Source: Paraburkholderia sp. CNPSo 3272 (lineage in GTDB: Bacteria > Pseudomonadota > Gammaproteobacteria > Burkholderiales > Burkholderiaceae). From it: a stretch of 64,000 bases of DNA. The stretch's first letter is position 1. The number at the start of each line of letters is the position of its first letter. Below, piece by piece: positions 16,864 through 25,582 of this stretch. Both the position numbers and the translations under genes were made by a program. Where the stretch lies: the NCBI RefSeq assembly GCF_024206495.1, contig NZ_JAMBPQ010000038.1, positions 1 through 64,000 on the forward strand. Direction: 5' to 3'. The notes under the pieces are model-generated. The model saw only the letters and a program-made list of their open reading frames with translations, did not search any database and had not been told where the DNA came from.

Positions 16864-17748
16864 ATGCAACCCCTCCTCGAACACCTGCACCCGTCCAACT
16901 GGGGCTTCCTGTGGGACGCGCTCTCCGCGCTCGCGCTGCGATTGTGCGCGGCCTTCGCGATCCTCTGGTTCGGTTGGTGGCTCTCCCGGCGCGTGGGCAA
17001 CTGGATCAAGCGGCGAGGCGGCGGCATCGACCCCACGCTGCGCCCGATCGTGCGCGACACCGCCGTGTGGGGCGTGCGCCTCGTCGCCGTGATCGGCGCT
17101 CTCTCGCAAATCGGCATCCAGACCGCCAGCATCGTCGCGGTGCTCGGCGCGGCCGGTCTCGCCATCGGTCTCGCGCTGCAAGGCACGCTGCAGAACATCG
17201 CGGCCGGCATCATGCTGTTGCTGCTGCGGCCGTTCAAGGTGGGCGACTATATCGATGGCAGCGCCGGCGCCAGCGTCGCGGGCACCGTCGAGGAAGTGAA
17301 CCTCTTCACTACACGCCTCACGAAACCGGACGGCATCTGCGAATACGTGCCGAACAGCGCGCTGTGGAGCAATTCGATCCGCAACTACAGCCGCAATCCC
17401 ACGCGCCGGCTCGACCTCGAAGTGGAAGTGTCGGTGCGCGACGACGTGAACCGCGCCATCGACGCATTGCGCACGCTCGCCGCCGCCGACCCGCGCGTGC
17501 TGGCCTCGCCCGCGCCGCAGGTGATGGTGACGCGTTTCGACGACAGCACCGCCGTGCTCAATGTGCGCGTGTGGTCGAACATCGACACCTTCTGGGAGAT
17601 GCGCTGGGAGCTGTCGCGCAAGGTCCGCCAGGTGCTCAATGACGCGCACTGCTCGCTGCCCCTGCGCACGCGCGAGCTGCACATCGTGCAGACGCAACCG
17701 GCGGAACCCGAGCAACCGACACAACCGACGCAACACGCGCAGCAATGA
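16864..17748 (+). CDS. MscS-type mechanosensitive channel
   Basis: A 294-residue small-conductance channel with three N-terminal helices. The pore helix is rich in Gly/Ala (GAAGLAIGLALQGTLQNIAAG), followed by the MscS beta domain (RPFKVGDYIDG) and the alpha/beta domain to about 275; the C-terminus is a Glu/Pro/Gln/Thr tail. It opens on membrane tension to release solutes during osmotic downshock. AAGGACTG lies about 8 bp before ATG 16864. Its TGA overlaps the ATG of the K+ channel gene by 4 bp, so the two are translationally coupled. Confidence 0.92.
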   Translation: MQPLLEHLHPSNWGFLWDALSALALRLCAAFAILWFGWWLSRRVGNWIKRRGGGIDPTLRPIVRDTAVWGVRLVAVIGALSQIGIQTASIVAVLGAAGLAIGLALQGTLQNIAAGIMLLLLRPFKVGDYIDGSAGASVAGTVEEVNLFTTRLTKPDGICEYVPNSALWSNSIRNYSRNPTRRLDLEVEVSVRDDVNRAIDALRTLAAADPRVLASPAPQVMVTRFDDSTAVLNVRVWSNIDTFWEMRWELSRKVRQVLNDAHCSLPLRTRELHIVQTQPAEPEQPTQPTQHAQQ

Positions 17749-18926
17749 GCGCGTACGCGCGCCGCCTGCGCGGCTACGCCAGAGGGCTCGTGCCGCACGG
17801 CTACCTGGCCGTGCTGCTGGTGATCGACGGCCTGCTGCTGGTGCGCCCGGTCGCGCAGAAAGCGCTCGAACACGCGCGCGGCAACTGGTTCGACGACTGG
17901 ATCACGCTCATCAACGCGTTCGGCGTGCTCGCGCTGCCCCAGGCGCTCGTCGCGACCGGCCTCACGATGATGTCGTTCGGCATCGCGCTGCGGGCGCGCG
18001 TGGCTTGGGTGCTTTCACTGGTGCTGCTCGCCGGCGCAGCCAGCATCTGTCTGTGGGGCGACTATCGCAGCCACGCGCTCGCCGGCTTCTCGCTCGCACT
18101 GGCCTGCGCACTGATCTACTACTGGCGCCGCTTCGATCGCGCGAGCGTCGCCGCAGGCTCGCTGTTCGCATTCCTGAGCATTGGCTCGTTGGTCGTCTAC
18201 GCGGTGTTCGGCTCGCTGTATCTCGGCGACGACTTCGACCCGCCTATCCGCAACCTCGTCACGGCGTTCTACTTCTCGATCGTGTCGATGTCCACGGTCG
18301 GCTACGGCGATATCGTGCCGCGCTCGGACACCGCGCGGCTCTTTACGGCTTCGATCATCGTGCTCGGCATCACCGTGTTCGCGACGTCGATCAGCGCTGT
18401 GATCGGGCCCGTGATCGGCGGCCATTTGAAACGCATCGTGAAGGGAGGCATTTCCAACGTGACCCGCAAGAACCACTATTTGATCGTCGGTGCGTCGCCG
18501 CTCGCACATAGCGTGTACGCAGGGCTCCTCAAGCGCGGCTACGCGGCGACCGTGATCGTCGCGCCGAATATTCCGCACAACTATCCACCGGAGGCCGATC
18601 TCATCGTCGGCGATGCGAGCGACACCGCCACGCTGCACAACGCGGGCGCGGAAACCGCGCTCGCCGCGCTCGCGCTGCGCTCGGACGACGCCGAGAATGC
18701 CTTCGTGATTCTCGCCATCAAGGAGATCGCGCCGAAGGTGCGCACCGTGGCGCTCGTCAACGACAGCCGCAACCTGCAGCGGCTGCGCCTGTTGCAGCCG
18801 GATATGGTGTTTTCGCCGCAACTGCTCGCGGGCGAACTGCTCGCTCGCACGCTGAACAACGAAACCATCGACAACACGCTGGTCGAACAACTGCTGTTCG
18901 GCAAGAGCCCAGGCGGCGCGGTGTAA
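17745..18926 (+). CDS. kch: K+ channel with TrkA-N (RCK) domain, Kch-like
   Basis: A 393-residue membrane protein. About six N-terminal helices end with a pore loop carrying the K+ selectivity filter TVGYGD (184-189). A cytosolic NAD-binding RCK domain follows from about 245 (NHYLIVGASPLAHSVYAGL, then DASD and later ERLRL-like helices). It probably gates K+ flux according to nucleotide or redox state. The ATG overlaps the stop of mscS by 4 bp, joining it to the tension-gated channel in one unit, which suggests coordinated control of turgor. Confidence 0.88.
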   Translation: MSAYARRLRGYARGLVPHGYLAVLLVIDGLLLVRPVAQKALEHARGNWFDDWITLINAFGVLALPQALVATGLTMMSFGIALRARVAWVLSLVLLAGAASICLWGDYRSHALAGFSLALACALIYYWRRFDRASVAAGSLFAFLSIGSLVVYAVFGSLYLGDDFDPPIRNLVTAFYFSIVSMSTVGYGDIVPRSDTARLFTASIIVLGITVFATSISAVIGPVIGGHLKRIVKGGISNVTRKNHYLIVGASPLAHSVYAGLLKRGYAATVIVAPNIPHNYPPEADLIVGDASDTATLHNAGAETALAALALRSDDAENAFVILAIKEIAPKVRTVALVNDSRNLQRLRLLQPDMVFSPQLLAGELLARTLNNETIDNTLVEQLLFGKSPGGAV

Positions 18927-18944
18927 GCGTGGTGTCGCCGCGTG

Positions 18945-19526
18945 CTATCGGTCCGGCGGCGGCAGACGCCGGAACAGCGTCGGATAGTCGATCACGAGCC
19001 CATCTTCATCCACGCGCAGGTTCGCCGTGAAGTCGCGAAAGATGCCTTCGTAGCGATACTCGCGGTCGCGCTCGATGCACACATAGGCCTGCTCGACAGG
19101 CTTGGGCTCCAGTTCGGGCGCGGCGATGTACACCACACGGATCGGCTGGCGCTCGCCGCGCGCGAGGCCCAGACGCCGGATCGGCAGCGTGTTCGTGTAC
19201 GGCGTCGCGGCGATGTCGATGTCGATGCAGCCGTCGAGCGCCTCCAGTGCGCGCCCCTCGCCGTCGGTCCAGTGGCCCTTGCCGTCGCTGTGGAGCACGA
19301 GCGAGCCGCCGCCCATCACGCGAAACGCCGCCCAGCGCACGCGCCAGTGCGCGTCGCACTCGATGGCGTAGCACAGGCCATAGGACTTGCCGTAGCGCTC
19401 GCCGATGACCACGCTTTCCGCGCGGATCGTGTCGCCTTTTTCGCCAAACTTCGGGCCGCAATGCGCATCGAACGCCAGATGCTCGATACCCTCGCCCGTC
19501 TCGGATGCCCAACGCACTTCACGCAT
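18945..19526 (-). CDS. Putative glycolipid-binding domain protein
   Basis: A cytosolic-looking protein of 193 residues, without signal or membrane segments, that resembles the family annotated as putative glycolipid-binding (PF06475): a beta-rich fold, motif AIECDAHWRVRWA and central DIDIAATPYTNTLPIRRLGL. The function is unknown. ATG 19524-19526 starts just before a 196-bp gap to the divergent urea-transporter-like gene. It converges with the channel operon, separated by 18 bp. Confidence 0.75.
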   Translation of the reverse strand: MREVRWASETGEGIEHLAFDAHCGPKFGEKGDTIRAESVVIGERYGKSYGLCYAIECDAHWRVRWAAFRVMGGGSLVLHSDGKGHWTDGEGRALEALDGCIDIDIAATPYTNTLPIRRLGLARGERQPIRVVYIAAPELEPKPVEQAYVCIERDREYRYEGIFRDFTANLRVDEDGLVIDYPTLFRRLPPPDR

Positions 19527-19722
19527 CGTTCGCCTCCCATCCAGACTGTCTCTGGATAATCATGACAACCGCCTTGCGCGTATCGTAACCCGTCAACAAA
19601 TAGCGACTATCAACCCACGCGCATGCGCGAGGCGGTCCGCATCCCCTATGCTCGCACTCTGGCCGGCCCTGCGCCTCGCACGGGGGCCGCACCGGCCCGC
19701 ACCCGCCCGCCACGCCTTCGCC

Positions 19723-20670
19723 ATGTCCGCCCGATTTTGCGCCGCTTCCGGCGCCACCGCCCGTACCGCCGATACCGCCGCCGTCGGTGCCCTTTTGCGC
19801 AGCCTCGGCCAGATCGTGCTGCAGGCGCATGCGGGAACGGGCGCGTGCCTGCTCGCGGCGCTCGCGCTCACCGACTGGCGGCTGGCTCTCGCCGCCCTGC
19901 TCGGCGCGGCGGCTGCCAATGTCTGCGCGGTCGTGGCAGGCCATGCAGACGCGGCGATCCGCGACGGCCTCGCCGGCTACAACGGCGCACTCGCCGCGCT
20001 CGCGGCGTTCACCTTCGTCGGCGATGCGCGCACGGCAGCCGCGCTTGCCCTCATCGCGGGCGGCGCGAGCGCGTGGATCGCCGGGCCGTTGGACCGCCGC
20101 CTCGCGCGCGCCCGGCTCGGGCTGTATTCCGTCCCCTGCCTCATCGCGACCTGGATCTGGCTGCCGCTGCACCCGGGCAGCGCTCCCGTCGCCAGCGCAA
20201 TCGCCGCAGCCCCGCTGGCCCCGCGCGGCACACCGCTCGCCGCGGCCGCACACGCCGCCGCCGGCGTGTTGAGCGGCCTCGCGCAGACCACCTTTGCCTC
20301 GGACGCAGCGGCGGGCCTGTGCGTGCTCGCTGGCCTCGCCTGGTCGTCGCGGCGCGCGGCCGCCTATGCGCTCGGCGGCGCGGCGCTCGCGAGCACGCTC
20401 GAACTCGCGTGCGGCGCGAGCCCGGACGCCTTCGGCGCGGGCCTCGCCGGCTTCAACGGCGCGCTTGCCGCGCTCGCGGTCTGCGCGCTCGGCACGCGCG
20501 CCGCGATCTGTGCGACCATGCTCGCCGCGGCCGTGCATCTGGCCGCCGTGCGCTGCGGACTGCCCGCGCTGACCGCGCCGTTCGTGCTGGCAAGCTGGAG
20601 TGTGCACGCGGCGGCGCGACGCCTGCGCCCTGCGTCATCCACGCCGCCTGAAGAGCCCATCGTCCGCTGA
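19723..20670 (+). CDS. Urea-transporter (UT) family membrane protein
   Basis: This is a 315-residue membrane protein with about ten helices and an internal duplication. Each half has a near-identical motif, GLAGYNGALAALA (first half) and GLAGFNGALAALAV (second), and the end of the second has LPALTAPFVLASW, matching the UT signature LPxxTxPF. UT channels pass urea passively. ATG 19723 is chosen; an in-frame ATG at 19648 would add 25 Pro/Arg-rich residues. No urease genes are nearby. The aldolase gene starts 10 bp after its stop, so it heads a three-gene unit, which suggests the transported molecule might not be urea. Confidence 0.75.
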   Translation: MSARFCAASGATARTADTAAVGALLRSLGQIVLQAHAGTGACLLAALALTDWRLALAALLGAAAANVCAVVAGHADAAIRDGLAGYNGALAALAAFTFVGDARTAAALALIAGGASAWIAGPLDRRLARARLGLYSVPCLIATWIWLPLHPGSAPVASAIAAAPLAPRGTPLAAAAHAAAGVLSGLAQTTFASDAAAGLCVLAGLAWSSRRAAAYALGGAALASTLELACGASPDAFGAGLAGFNGALAALAVCALGTRAAICATMLAAAVHLAAVRCGLPALTAPFVLASWSVHAAARRLRPASSTPPEEPIVR

Positions 20671-20680
20671 AGGAATCGCC

Positions 20681-21457
20681 ATGTCTTTCGCCCATCGCCC
20701 GACGAGCACCTGCGCCGAGACCGCGCCGCGCTCCGCCGCCGAGCAGCAACTGCGCGTCGATCTCGCCGCCGCTTACCGCCTCATCGCACTCAACGGCTGG
20801 GACGACCTGATCTACACGCATGTTTCCGCCGCCGTACCGGGCGAGGCGGGCCGCTTTCTAATCAATCCGTTCGGCCTCGCCTTCGACGAAGTGCGTGCCT
20901 CGAACCTCGTGAAGATCGACACCGAAGGCCGTATCGTCGGCGCAAGCGAGCACCCCGTGAACGCCACCGGCTTCGCGCTGCACGCGGCCGTGCATCTTGC
21001 GCGGCCCGACGCCGTGTGCGTGATGCATCTGCACAATACGGCGGGCATTGCCGTATCGATCCAGCGCGACGGCCTCCTGCCCGCCTCGCAGCACGCGCTG
21101 CGTTTTTACGGCCAGCTCGCGTGGCACGACTATGAAGGCCTCGCCTTCACGCCTGCCGAAGGCACGCGCCTCACGGCAAGCCTCGGCGCGCACCCGGCCA
21201 TGCTGCTGCGCAATCACGGCACGCTCACCACCGGCCGCACAGTGGCCGAAGCCTACGTGCTGATGGCGACGCTCATCAAGGCCTGCGAAATCCAGCTGCA
21301 GGCGCAGGCCGGCGGCGCGCCGCTCGTCGTGCCGCCGCCCGGGGTAGCCGAACGCACGGCCGAGCAGTTGCGCGACGGCGGCGCGATCGAAGGCGTGCTC
21401 GAATGGCCCGCGCTGTTGCGCAAGCTCGATCGCATCGATTCGTCGTACCGCGACTGA
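20681..21457 (+). CDS. Class II aldolase/adducin-family protein
   Basis: This 258-residue cytosolic protein has the FucA/AraD fold. Metal ligands are visible as HLH in VMHLHNTAG and H in LLRNHGTLT; substrate phosphate-binding Gly/Thr and the THVSA motif are near the N-terminus. The group includes aldolases, epimerases and decarboxylases; no specific substrate can be named. AAGGA lies 7 bp before ATG 20681. It sits between the UT-like gene and the tautomerase, with gaps of 10 and 44 bp, so the three likely form an operon. Confidence 0.85.
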   Translation: MSFAHRPTSTCAETAPRSAAEQQLRVDLAAAYRLIALNGWDDLIYTHVSAAVPGEAGRFLINPFGLAFDEVRASNLVKIDTEGRIVGASEHPVNATGFALHAAVHLARPDAVCVMHLHNTAGIAVSIQRDGLLPASQHALRFYGQLAWHDYEGLAFTPAEGTRLTASLGAHPAMLLRNHGTLTTGRTVAEAYVLMATLIKACEIQLQAQAGGAPLVVPPPGVAERTAEQLRDGGAIEGVLEWPALLRKLDRIDSSYRD

Positions 21458-21501
21458 TCGCGCCCATCCATCGCTTCACTCACTTTCTCAAGGAGACCCG
21501 C

Positions 21502-21690
21502 ATGCCGACATTCCACATCGAAATGTTCGAAGGACGCAGCGTCGAACAAAAACGCCAGCTCGCCGCCGCCCTGACCGAGACCACCTGCAAGGTGCTCGGC
21601 GTCGAGCCGCAATCCGTCGACATCATCTTCCACGACGTGAAGCCGGAAAACTGGGCGACGGCCGGCAAGCTGTGGAGCGATCCGCGCTGA
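21502..21690 (+). CDS. 4-oxalocrotonate-tautomerase family protein
   Basis: The 62-residue protein has Pro directly after the initiator Met, the catalytic N-terminal base of this family once Met is removed, followed by TFHIEMFEGRSVEQKRQL. Members are hexamers that tautomerise 2-hydroxymuconate-type or related keto acids. AAGGAG is 8 bp before ATG 21502. It follows the class II aldolase and could process its product. Length is normal for the family. Confidence 0.85.
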   Translation: MPTFHIEMFEGRSVEQKRQLAAALTETTCKVLGVEPQSVDIIFHDVKPENWATAGKLWSDPR

Positions 21691-21720
21691 CGCCATTTCC
21701 ATCGCATTCCTGATCTTTTC

Positions 21721-21757
21721 CGCCTGGCGCCGTACGCGTCGCTCGCGCCGCCAGGCG
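21721..21757 (+). terminator. Hairpin after the tautomerase gene
   Basis: CGCCTGGCG (21721-21729) pairs with CGCCAGGCG (21749-21757), a perfect 9-bp stem with a 19-nt loop, 30 bp past the tautomerase stop. No T run follows, so intrinsic termination is uncertain. The remaining stretch to 22097 carries the ANR box but no gene. Confidence 0.35.
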
Positions 21758-21894
21758 CGCCTGAACTCTCCCCCGCACGAATCCTGACGTCGCACGCCGA
21801 GGCACGTTGCCGCACCCGATGCGGCAGCGCGGTGTATTGACGCATCGCGACGCTCTGCGCACATCCCCGCTGCGCAACGAGTGCTTAATCTAAA

Positions 21895-21908
21895 TTGATC
21901 TGCATCAA
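21895..21908 (+). promoter_or_regulatory. Perfect ANR/FNR box upstream of the bd oxidase operon
   Basis: TTGAT(ctgc)ATCAA matches the FNR/ANR consensus without mismatch and lies 190 bp before the cioA start. The site implies control by an oxygen-sensing FNR-type regulator (ANR in this group). Activation or repression depends on the promoter position, which I cannot define because no clear -10 follows. Confidence 0.8.
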
Positions 21909-22097
21909 TGCTTTAGCGCAGATTTTCATCCCTTTGATATTGACGACTGCGACACGCTGGCGCACGTCGCAGCGCAGCAAAACCTTCGCCGTTCCCCTAC
22001 GCTTACGTCCATCGCACGAGAAGCGCAGCGCCCCCACTGCCTCGCCGTGCGACGTTTCTTCCGCGCTTTTCCCGGTAAGCAAGCAACAGGCACGTAC

Positions 22098-23537
22098 ATG
22101 CACACGTCACTTTCCGCCTTCGACCTGGCCCGGCTGCAGTTCGCCTTCACCGTTTCGTTTCACATCGTCTTTCCGGCGCTCTCCATCGGCCTCGCGAGCT
22201 TCATCGCCGTGCTCGAAGCCTGCTGGCTCAAAACGCGCCAGCCGTTCTACAAGGACCTCTGCCTGTTCTGGTCGAAGGTCTTCGCCGTGGCCTTCGGCAT
22301 GGGCGTCGTGTCCGGCGTCGTCATGAGCTACGAGTTCGGCACCAACTGGTCGGGCTTTTCGTCGTTCGCGGGCCCCATCACCGGACCGCTGCTGATGTAC
22401 GAAGTCATGACCGCGTTCTTTCTGGAAGCGGGCTTCCTCGGCATCATGCTGTTCGGCTGGAACCGCGTGAGCCCGCGCGCCCACTTCGGCGCGACGCTGA
22501 TGGTCGCCATCGGCACGCTCATCTCCACGTTCTGGATCCTCGCCTCGAATAGCTGGATGCAGACGCCGCAAGGCTTCAAGATCGTCGATGGCCATGTCGT
22601 ACCGGTGGACTGGTTCAAGATCATCTTCAATCCGTCGTTCCCATATCGTCTTGCGCACATGGCGATCGCCGCGTTCATCGTGGCCGCGCTCGTGGTGGCT
22701 GCGAGCGGCGCATGGCATCTGCTCAAGGGGCGGCGCGACCCCGCCATCAAGAAGATGTTCTCGATGGCGCTCGGCCTGCTGCTCGTGCTCGCGCCGGTGC
22801 AAGCCTTCGTGGGCGATGCGCACGGCCTGAATACGCGCGAATACCAGCCCGCCAAGATCGCCGCGATCGAAGGCATCTGGGACACCGAACAAGGCGGCAC
22901 CGCGCTCAATCTGTTCGGCATTCCCGACATGCAGGCCGAGACGACGCGCTACGCCGTTTCCATTCCGCATCTGGGCAGCCTGATCCTCACGCATAGCTGG
23001 GACGGCGAGATCAAGGGACTCAAGTCCTTCCCCGCCGACGAGCGGCCCAATTCGCCGCTGCTGTTCTGGAGCTTCCGCGTGATGGTCGGCTTAGGCATCC
23101 TGATGATTCTGCTCGGCGTGATCGGTTGGGTGCTGCGCCGCCGCGGCACGCTCTACGAATCGCGCGGTTTCCAGCGCTTCGTGCTCCTAATGGGACCGAC
23201 GGGCTTCATCACGCTGCTGGCGGGCTGGGTCACGACCGAAGCCGGACGTCAGCCCTGGGTGGTCTACGGCGTGATGCGCACGGCGCAGGCAGTGTCGCCG
23301 CTCACCGCCCAGCAGGTGGGCATTTCGCTGATGGCATTCGTGGCGGTGTATTTCCTCGTGTTCGGCACGGGCATCTACTACCTGCTCAAGCTTCTGCGCA
23401 AGGGTCCCGCACTGCCCGACCCGAAGCCGGATGCGCCCCGCGAGCCACGTGAACCGCGCATGGCCCACCCTGCGCTCGCCATGAGTCAGACCGCACGCCG
23501 CCCCATGTCCGCCGCCGATCAGCTGATCGACGCCTGA
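22098..23537 (+). CDS. cioA: Cytochrome bd-type ubiquinol oxidase subunit I, CIO type
   Basis: A 479-residue membrane subunit that oxidises ubiquinol and carries hemes b558, b595 and d. The N-terminus ARLQFAFTVSFHIVFPALSI holds the conserved His (H22). GRQPWVVYG and the short Q-loop (GIWDTEQGG with little insert) mark the cyanide-insensitive oxidase group rather than the long-loop E. coli CydA. ATG 22098 is used; the frame extends upstream to 22047 but lacks family similarity. The operon continues with cioB and a small subunit. Confidence 0.93.
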   Translation: MHTSLSAFDLARLQFAFTVSFHIVFPALSIGLASFIAVLEACWLKTRQPFYKDLCLFWSKVFAVAFGMGVVSGVVMSYEFGTNWSGFSSFAGPITGPLLMYEVMTAFFLEAGFLGIMLFGWNRVSPRAHFGATLMVAIGTLISTFWILASNSWMQTPQGFKIVDGHVVPVDWFKIIFNPSFPYRLAHMAIAAFIVAALVVAASGAWHLLKGRRDPAIKKMFSMALGLLLVLAPVQAFVGDAHGLNTREYQPAKIAAIEGIWDTEQGGTALNLFGIPDMQAETTRYAVSIPHLGSLILTHSWDGEIKGLKSFPADERPNSPLLFWSFRVMVGLGILMILLGVIGWVLRRRGTLYESRGFQRFVLLMGPTGFITLLAGWVTTEAGRQPWVVYGVMRTAQAVSPLTAQQVGISLMAFVAVYFLVFGTGIYYLLKLLRKGPALPDPKPDAPREPREPRMAHPALAMSQTARRPMSAADQLIDA

Positions 23538-23574
23538 GGCTCTCCGCATTCATCGTTACGAGGCTAGAAAGCAA

Positions 23575-24579
23575 ATGGATGTCACCGTCATCTGGGCCGC
23601 GATCATCGCGCTCGGCGTTCTTCTCTACGTGGTGCTGGACGGCTTCGATCTCGGCATCGGCATCGTGTTTCCGCTCTTTCCCGACGAGGACGAGCGCGAT
23701 CTCATGATGAACACCGTCGCCCCCGTTTGGGACGGCAACGAGACCTGGCTCGTGCTCGGCGGCGCAGGACTCTTCGCCGTGTTCCCCGTGGTGTATTCGA
23801 CCGTGCTCTCCGCACTCTACCTGCCGCTCGTGTTCATGCTCGCGTGCCTGATCTTCCGCGGCGTGTCGTTCGAGATTCGCGCCAAGGCCAATCGCACGAA
23901 GCATTTGTGGGACCTCGCGTTCATCGGCGGCTCGACGGGCGCGGCGTTTTTCCAGGGGATCGCGCTCGGCGCATTCCTGCAAGGCATTCCAATGGACGGC
24001 GGCCAGTTCGCCGGCGACGCCTTCGGCTGGCTCACGCCCTTCAGCCTGCTCTCCGGTTTCGGCCTCGTCGCGACCTATGCGCTGCTCGGCTGCTGCTGGC
24101 TCGTCGCGAAGACCGAGGGCGACCTGCAGCGCCGCCTGCGCAAGCTCGTCTGGCCGCTCACGGTCATGCTGCTCGGCTTCATCGCGCTCGTCAGCCTGTG
24201 GACGCCGCTGCAGGACCCGGCCATTGCCGAACGCTGGTTCCGCTCGGGCCTCTTCTGGCGTCTGGCGCCGGTGCCGCTGCTCGTGCTCGCCTGCGCCGCA
24301 TGGATGCGCTGGGCCGTGCATGCGCGCCATCACAAGACGCCCTTCATCGCGGCCATCGGGCTCGTGCTGCTCGGCTATGCGGGGCTGCTCGTGAGCCTGT
24401 GGCCGTACGCGATTCCGCAGGGCCTCACCCTGTGGGAAGCGGCCGCGCCGCGCGAGAGCCAGATGTTCACGCTCGCTGGCGCAGCGTTCATACTGCCGAT
24501 CATCCTCGCGTACACAATGCTCGGATACTGGGTCTTTAGAGGCAAGGTGCGTCATGGCGACACCCATCACTACCACTAA
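23575..24579 (+). CDS. cioB: Cytochrome bd-type ubiquinol oxidase subunit II
   Basis: This 334-residue partner of CioA has about eight helices and opens with WAAIIALGVLLYVVLDGFDLGIG, the CydB signature, then PVWDGNETWLV. It lies 37 bp after cioA. The last residues (HGDTHHYH) are encoded over the start of the next small gene, which overlaps by 26 bp. Together the two proteins form an oxygen reductase that makes proton motive force without pumping and tolerates cyanide. Confidence 0.93.
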   Translation: MDVTVIWAAIIALGVLLYVVLDGFDLGIGIVFPLFPDEDERDLMMNTVAPVWDGNETWLVLGGAGLFAVFPVVYSTVLSALYLPLVFMLACLIFRGVSFEIRAKANRTKHLWDLAFIGGSTGAAFFQGIALGAFLQGIPMDGGQFAGDAFGWLTPFSLLSGFGLVATYALLGCCWLVAKTEGDLQRRLRKLVWPLTVMLLGFIALVSLWTPLQDPAIAERWFRSGLFWRLAPVPLLVLACAAWMRWAVHARHHKTPFIAAIGLVLLGYAGLLVSLWPYAIPQGLTLWEAAAPRESQMFTLAGAAFILPIILAYTMLGYWVFRGKVRHGDTHHYH

Positions 24580-24709
24580 CACTGCGCGCCGCGCGCTGCC
24601 CGGCTGGCTCTGGTTCGTAGTCCTCTGGTGTGCGGGCGTGGGCGCGGCCGTGTCGCTCGGATTCGTCTTCAAGGTTTTCATGAACCTCACGCTGTTCGCC
24701 GTGAAGTGA
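24554..24709 (+). CDS. Small third subunit of the bd oxidase (DUF2474-type)
   Basis: A 51-residue protein with one membrane helix (about 16-38, PGWLWFVVLWCAGVGAAVSL) after a Thr/Arg-rich start and before a short amphipathic end. Such proteins follow cydB/cioB and match the DUF2474 family, comparable to the CydX/CydZ small subunits that stabilise the oxidase. ATG 24554 overlaps the end of cioB in a different frame. It is easily missed because of its length and overlap. Confidence 0.75.
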   Translation: MATPITTTNTARRALPGWLWFVVLWCAGVGAAVSLGFVFKVFMNLTLFAVK

Positions 24710-24795
24710 TGTGCACAAGCGCAATCGCACGAGCGCGCTCGATTTCACGGCGCCGCGTTAGACTGTAGGCTCTTTGTCACCCGTGCGAAAACCTC

Positions 24796-25575
24796 ATGCA
24801 ACAGATGACCTTCATGGAATGCGTCAAGCGCGCATGGGCGAGCGCCTGGCAGGCCGCCGTGCAAATGCCGGTTCTGATTGCGGTGACGTTTGTGATCTAC
24901 GCGGCGCTCGGCTGGTTCGGGCTCGCCGGGCGGCCCGTGGCGGCCGAAGGCGCGGCCCCCTCCGCCGGGCTCAATTTGCTCGGCAATCTCGCCTCGCTCC
25001 TGAATTCGCTTCTCTACCTCTGGTTCACGCTCAAGATCTCGCGCTTCGTGCTGCTAGGCGAGCGCAGCGCGCCGCTCATGCCGGCAGGGGCGAAACCGTT
25101 CCTGCGTATTTTTGCGGTTGGCTTCATTCTGGCGGTCGCGCTCGGCGCATTCGCGCTGTTGCTGTGGGTCGTGCTGCGGCCGCAATACCAGGGCGGCGCC
25201 GCGTTCCTCTTTCTGGTGGTCGTCGCGATCTGGATGTTCGTGGCTGTGCGCCTCTCGCTGCTCTTTCCGGCGCTCGCCGTCGGCAGCAAGATCGCCTTCG
25301 GCGCCGCATGGCGCGACAGCCGCGGGCACTTCTGGAGCCTCTTTGGCGTCACCTTCGTCGCCGCGCTGCCCATTGCGGTGTGCGGCCTGATCGTGCTGAT
25401 CGGCATGGGCCTCGCGGGCGTCACGCCTGAGACCGTGCGGCAGCCGGGTTGGCTAACCGCGCTCGCCATAGGTCAGAGCATCGGCAATATCGTATTTGCG
25501 CTGCTCACCACCACGGCACTCGCCTGGCTTTATCGCCGTTACGCGCAAGCCCTGGCTTCGCCCTCCCCGAACTGA
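24796..25575 (+). CDS. Multi-pass inner membrane protein of unknown function
   Basis: A 259-residue protein with about six hydrophobic stretches (starting near 24, 64, 105, 135, 190 and 228) and a cytoplasmic N-terminus (MECVKRAWASAWQ). It has no catalytic motif I recognise. Such proteins are often tagged as membrane-stress or DUF-type integral membrane proteins. ATG 24796 and an in-frame ATG at 24805 are both possible. It lies 86 bp after the oxidase operon and is probably transcribed separately. Confidence 0.6.
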   Translation: MQQMTFMECVKRAWASAWQAAVQMPVLIAVTFVIYAALGWFGLAGRPVAAEGAAPSAGLNLLGNLASLLNSLLYLWFTLKISRFVLLGERSAPLMPAGAKPFLRIFAVGFILAVALGAFALLLWVVLRPQYQGGAAFLFLVVVAIWMFVAVRLSLLFPALAVGSKIAFGAAWRDSRGHFWSLFGVTFVAALPIAVCGLIVLIGMGLAGVTPETVRQPGWLTALAIGQSIGNIVFALLTTTALAWLYRRYAQALASPSPN

Positions 25576-25582
25576 TCTCGCA

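Noticed and set aside
23386..24690. Minus-strand 434-codon frame opposite cioB
   Set aside because: Composition is antisense-like and cioB with its signature covers the plus strand.
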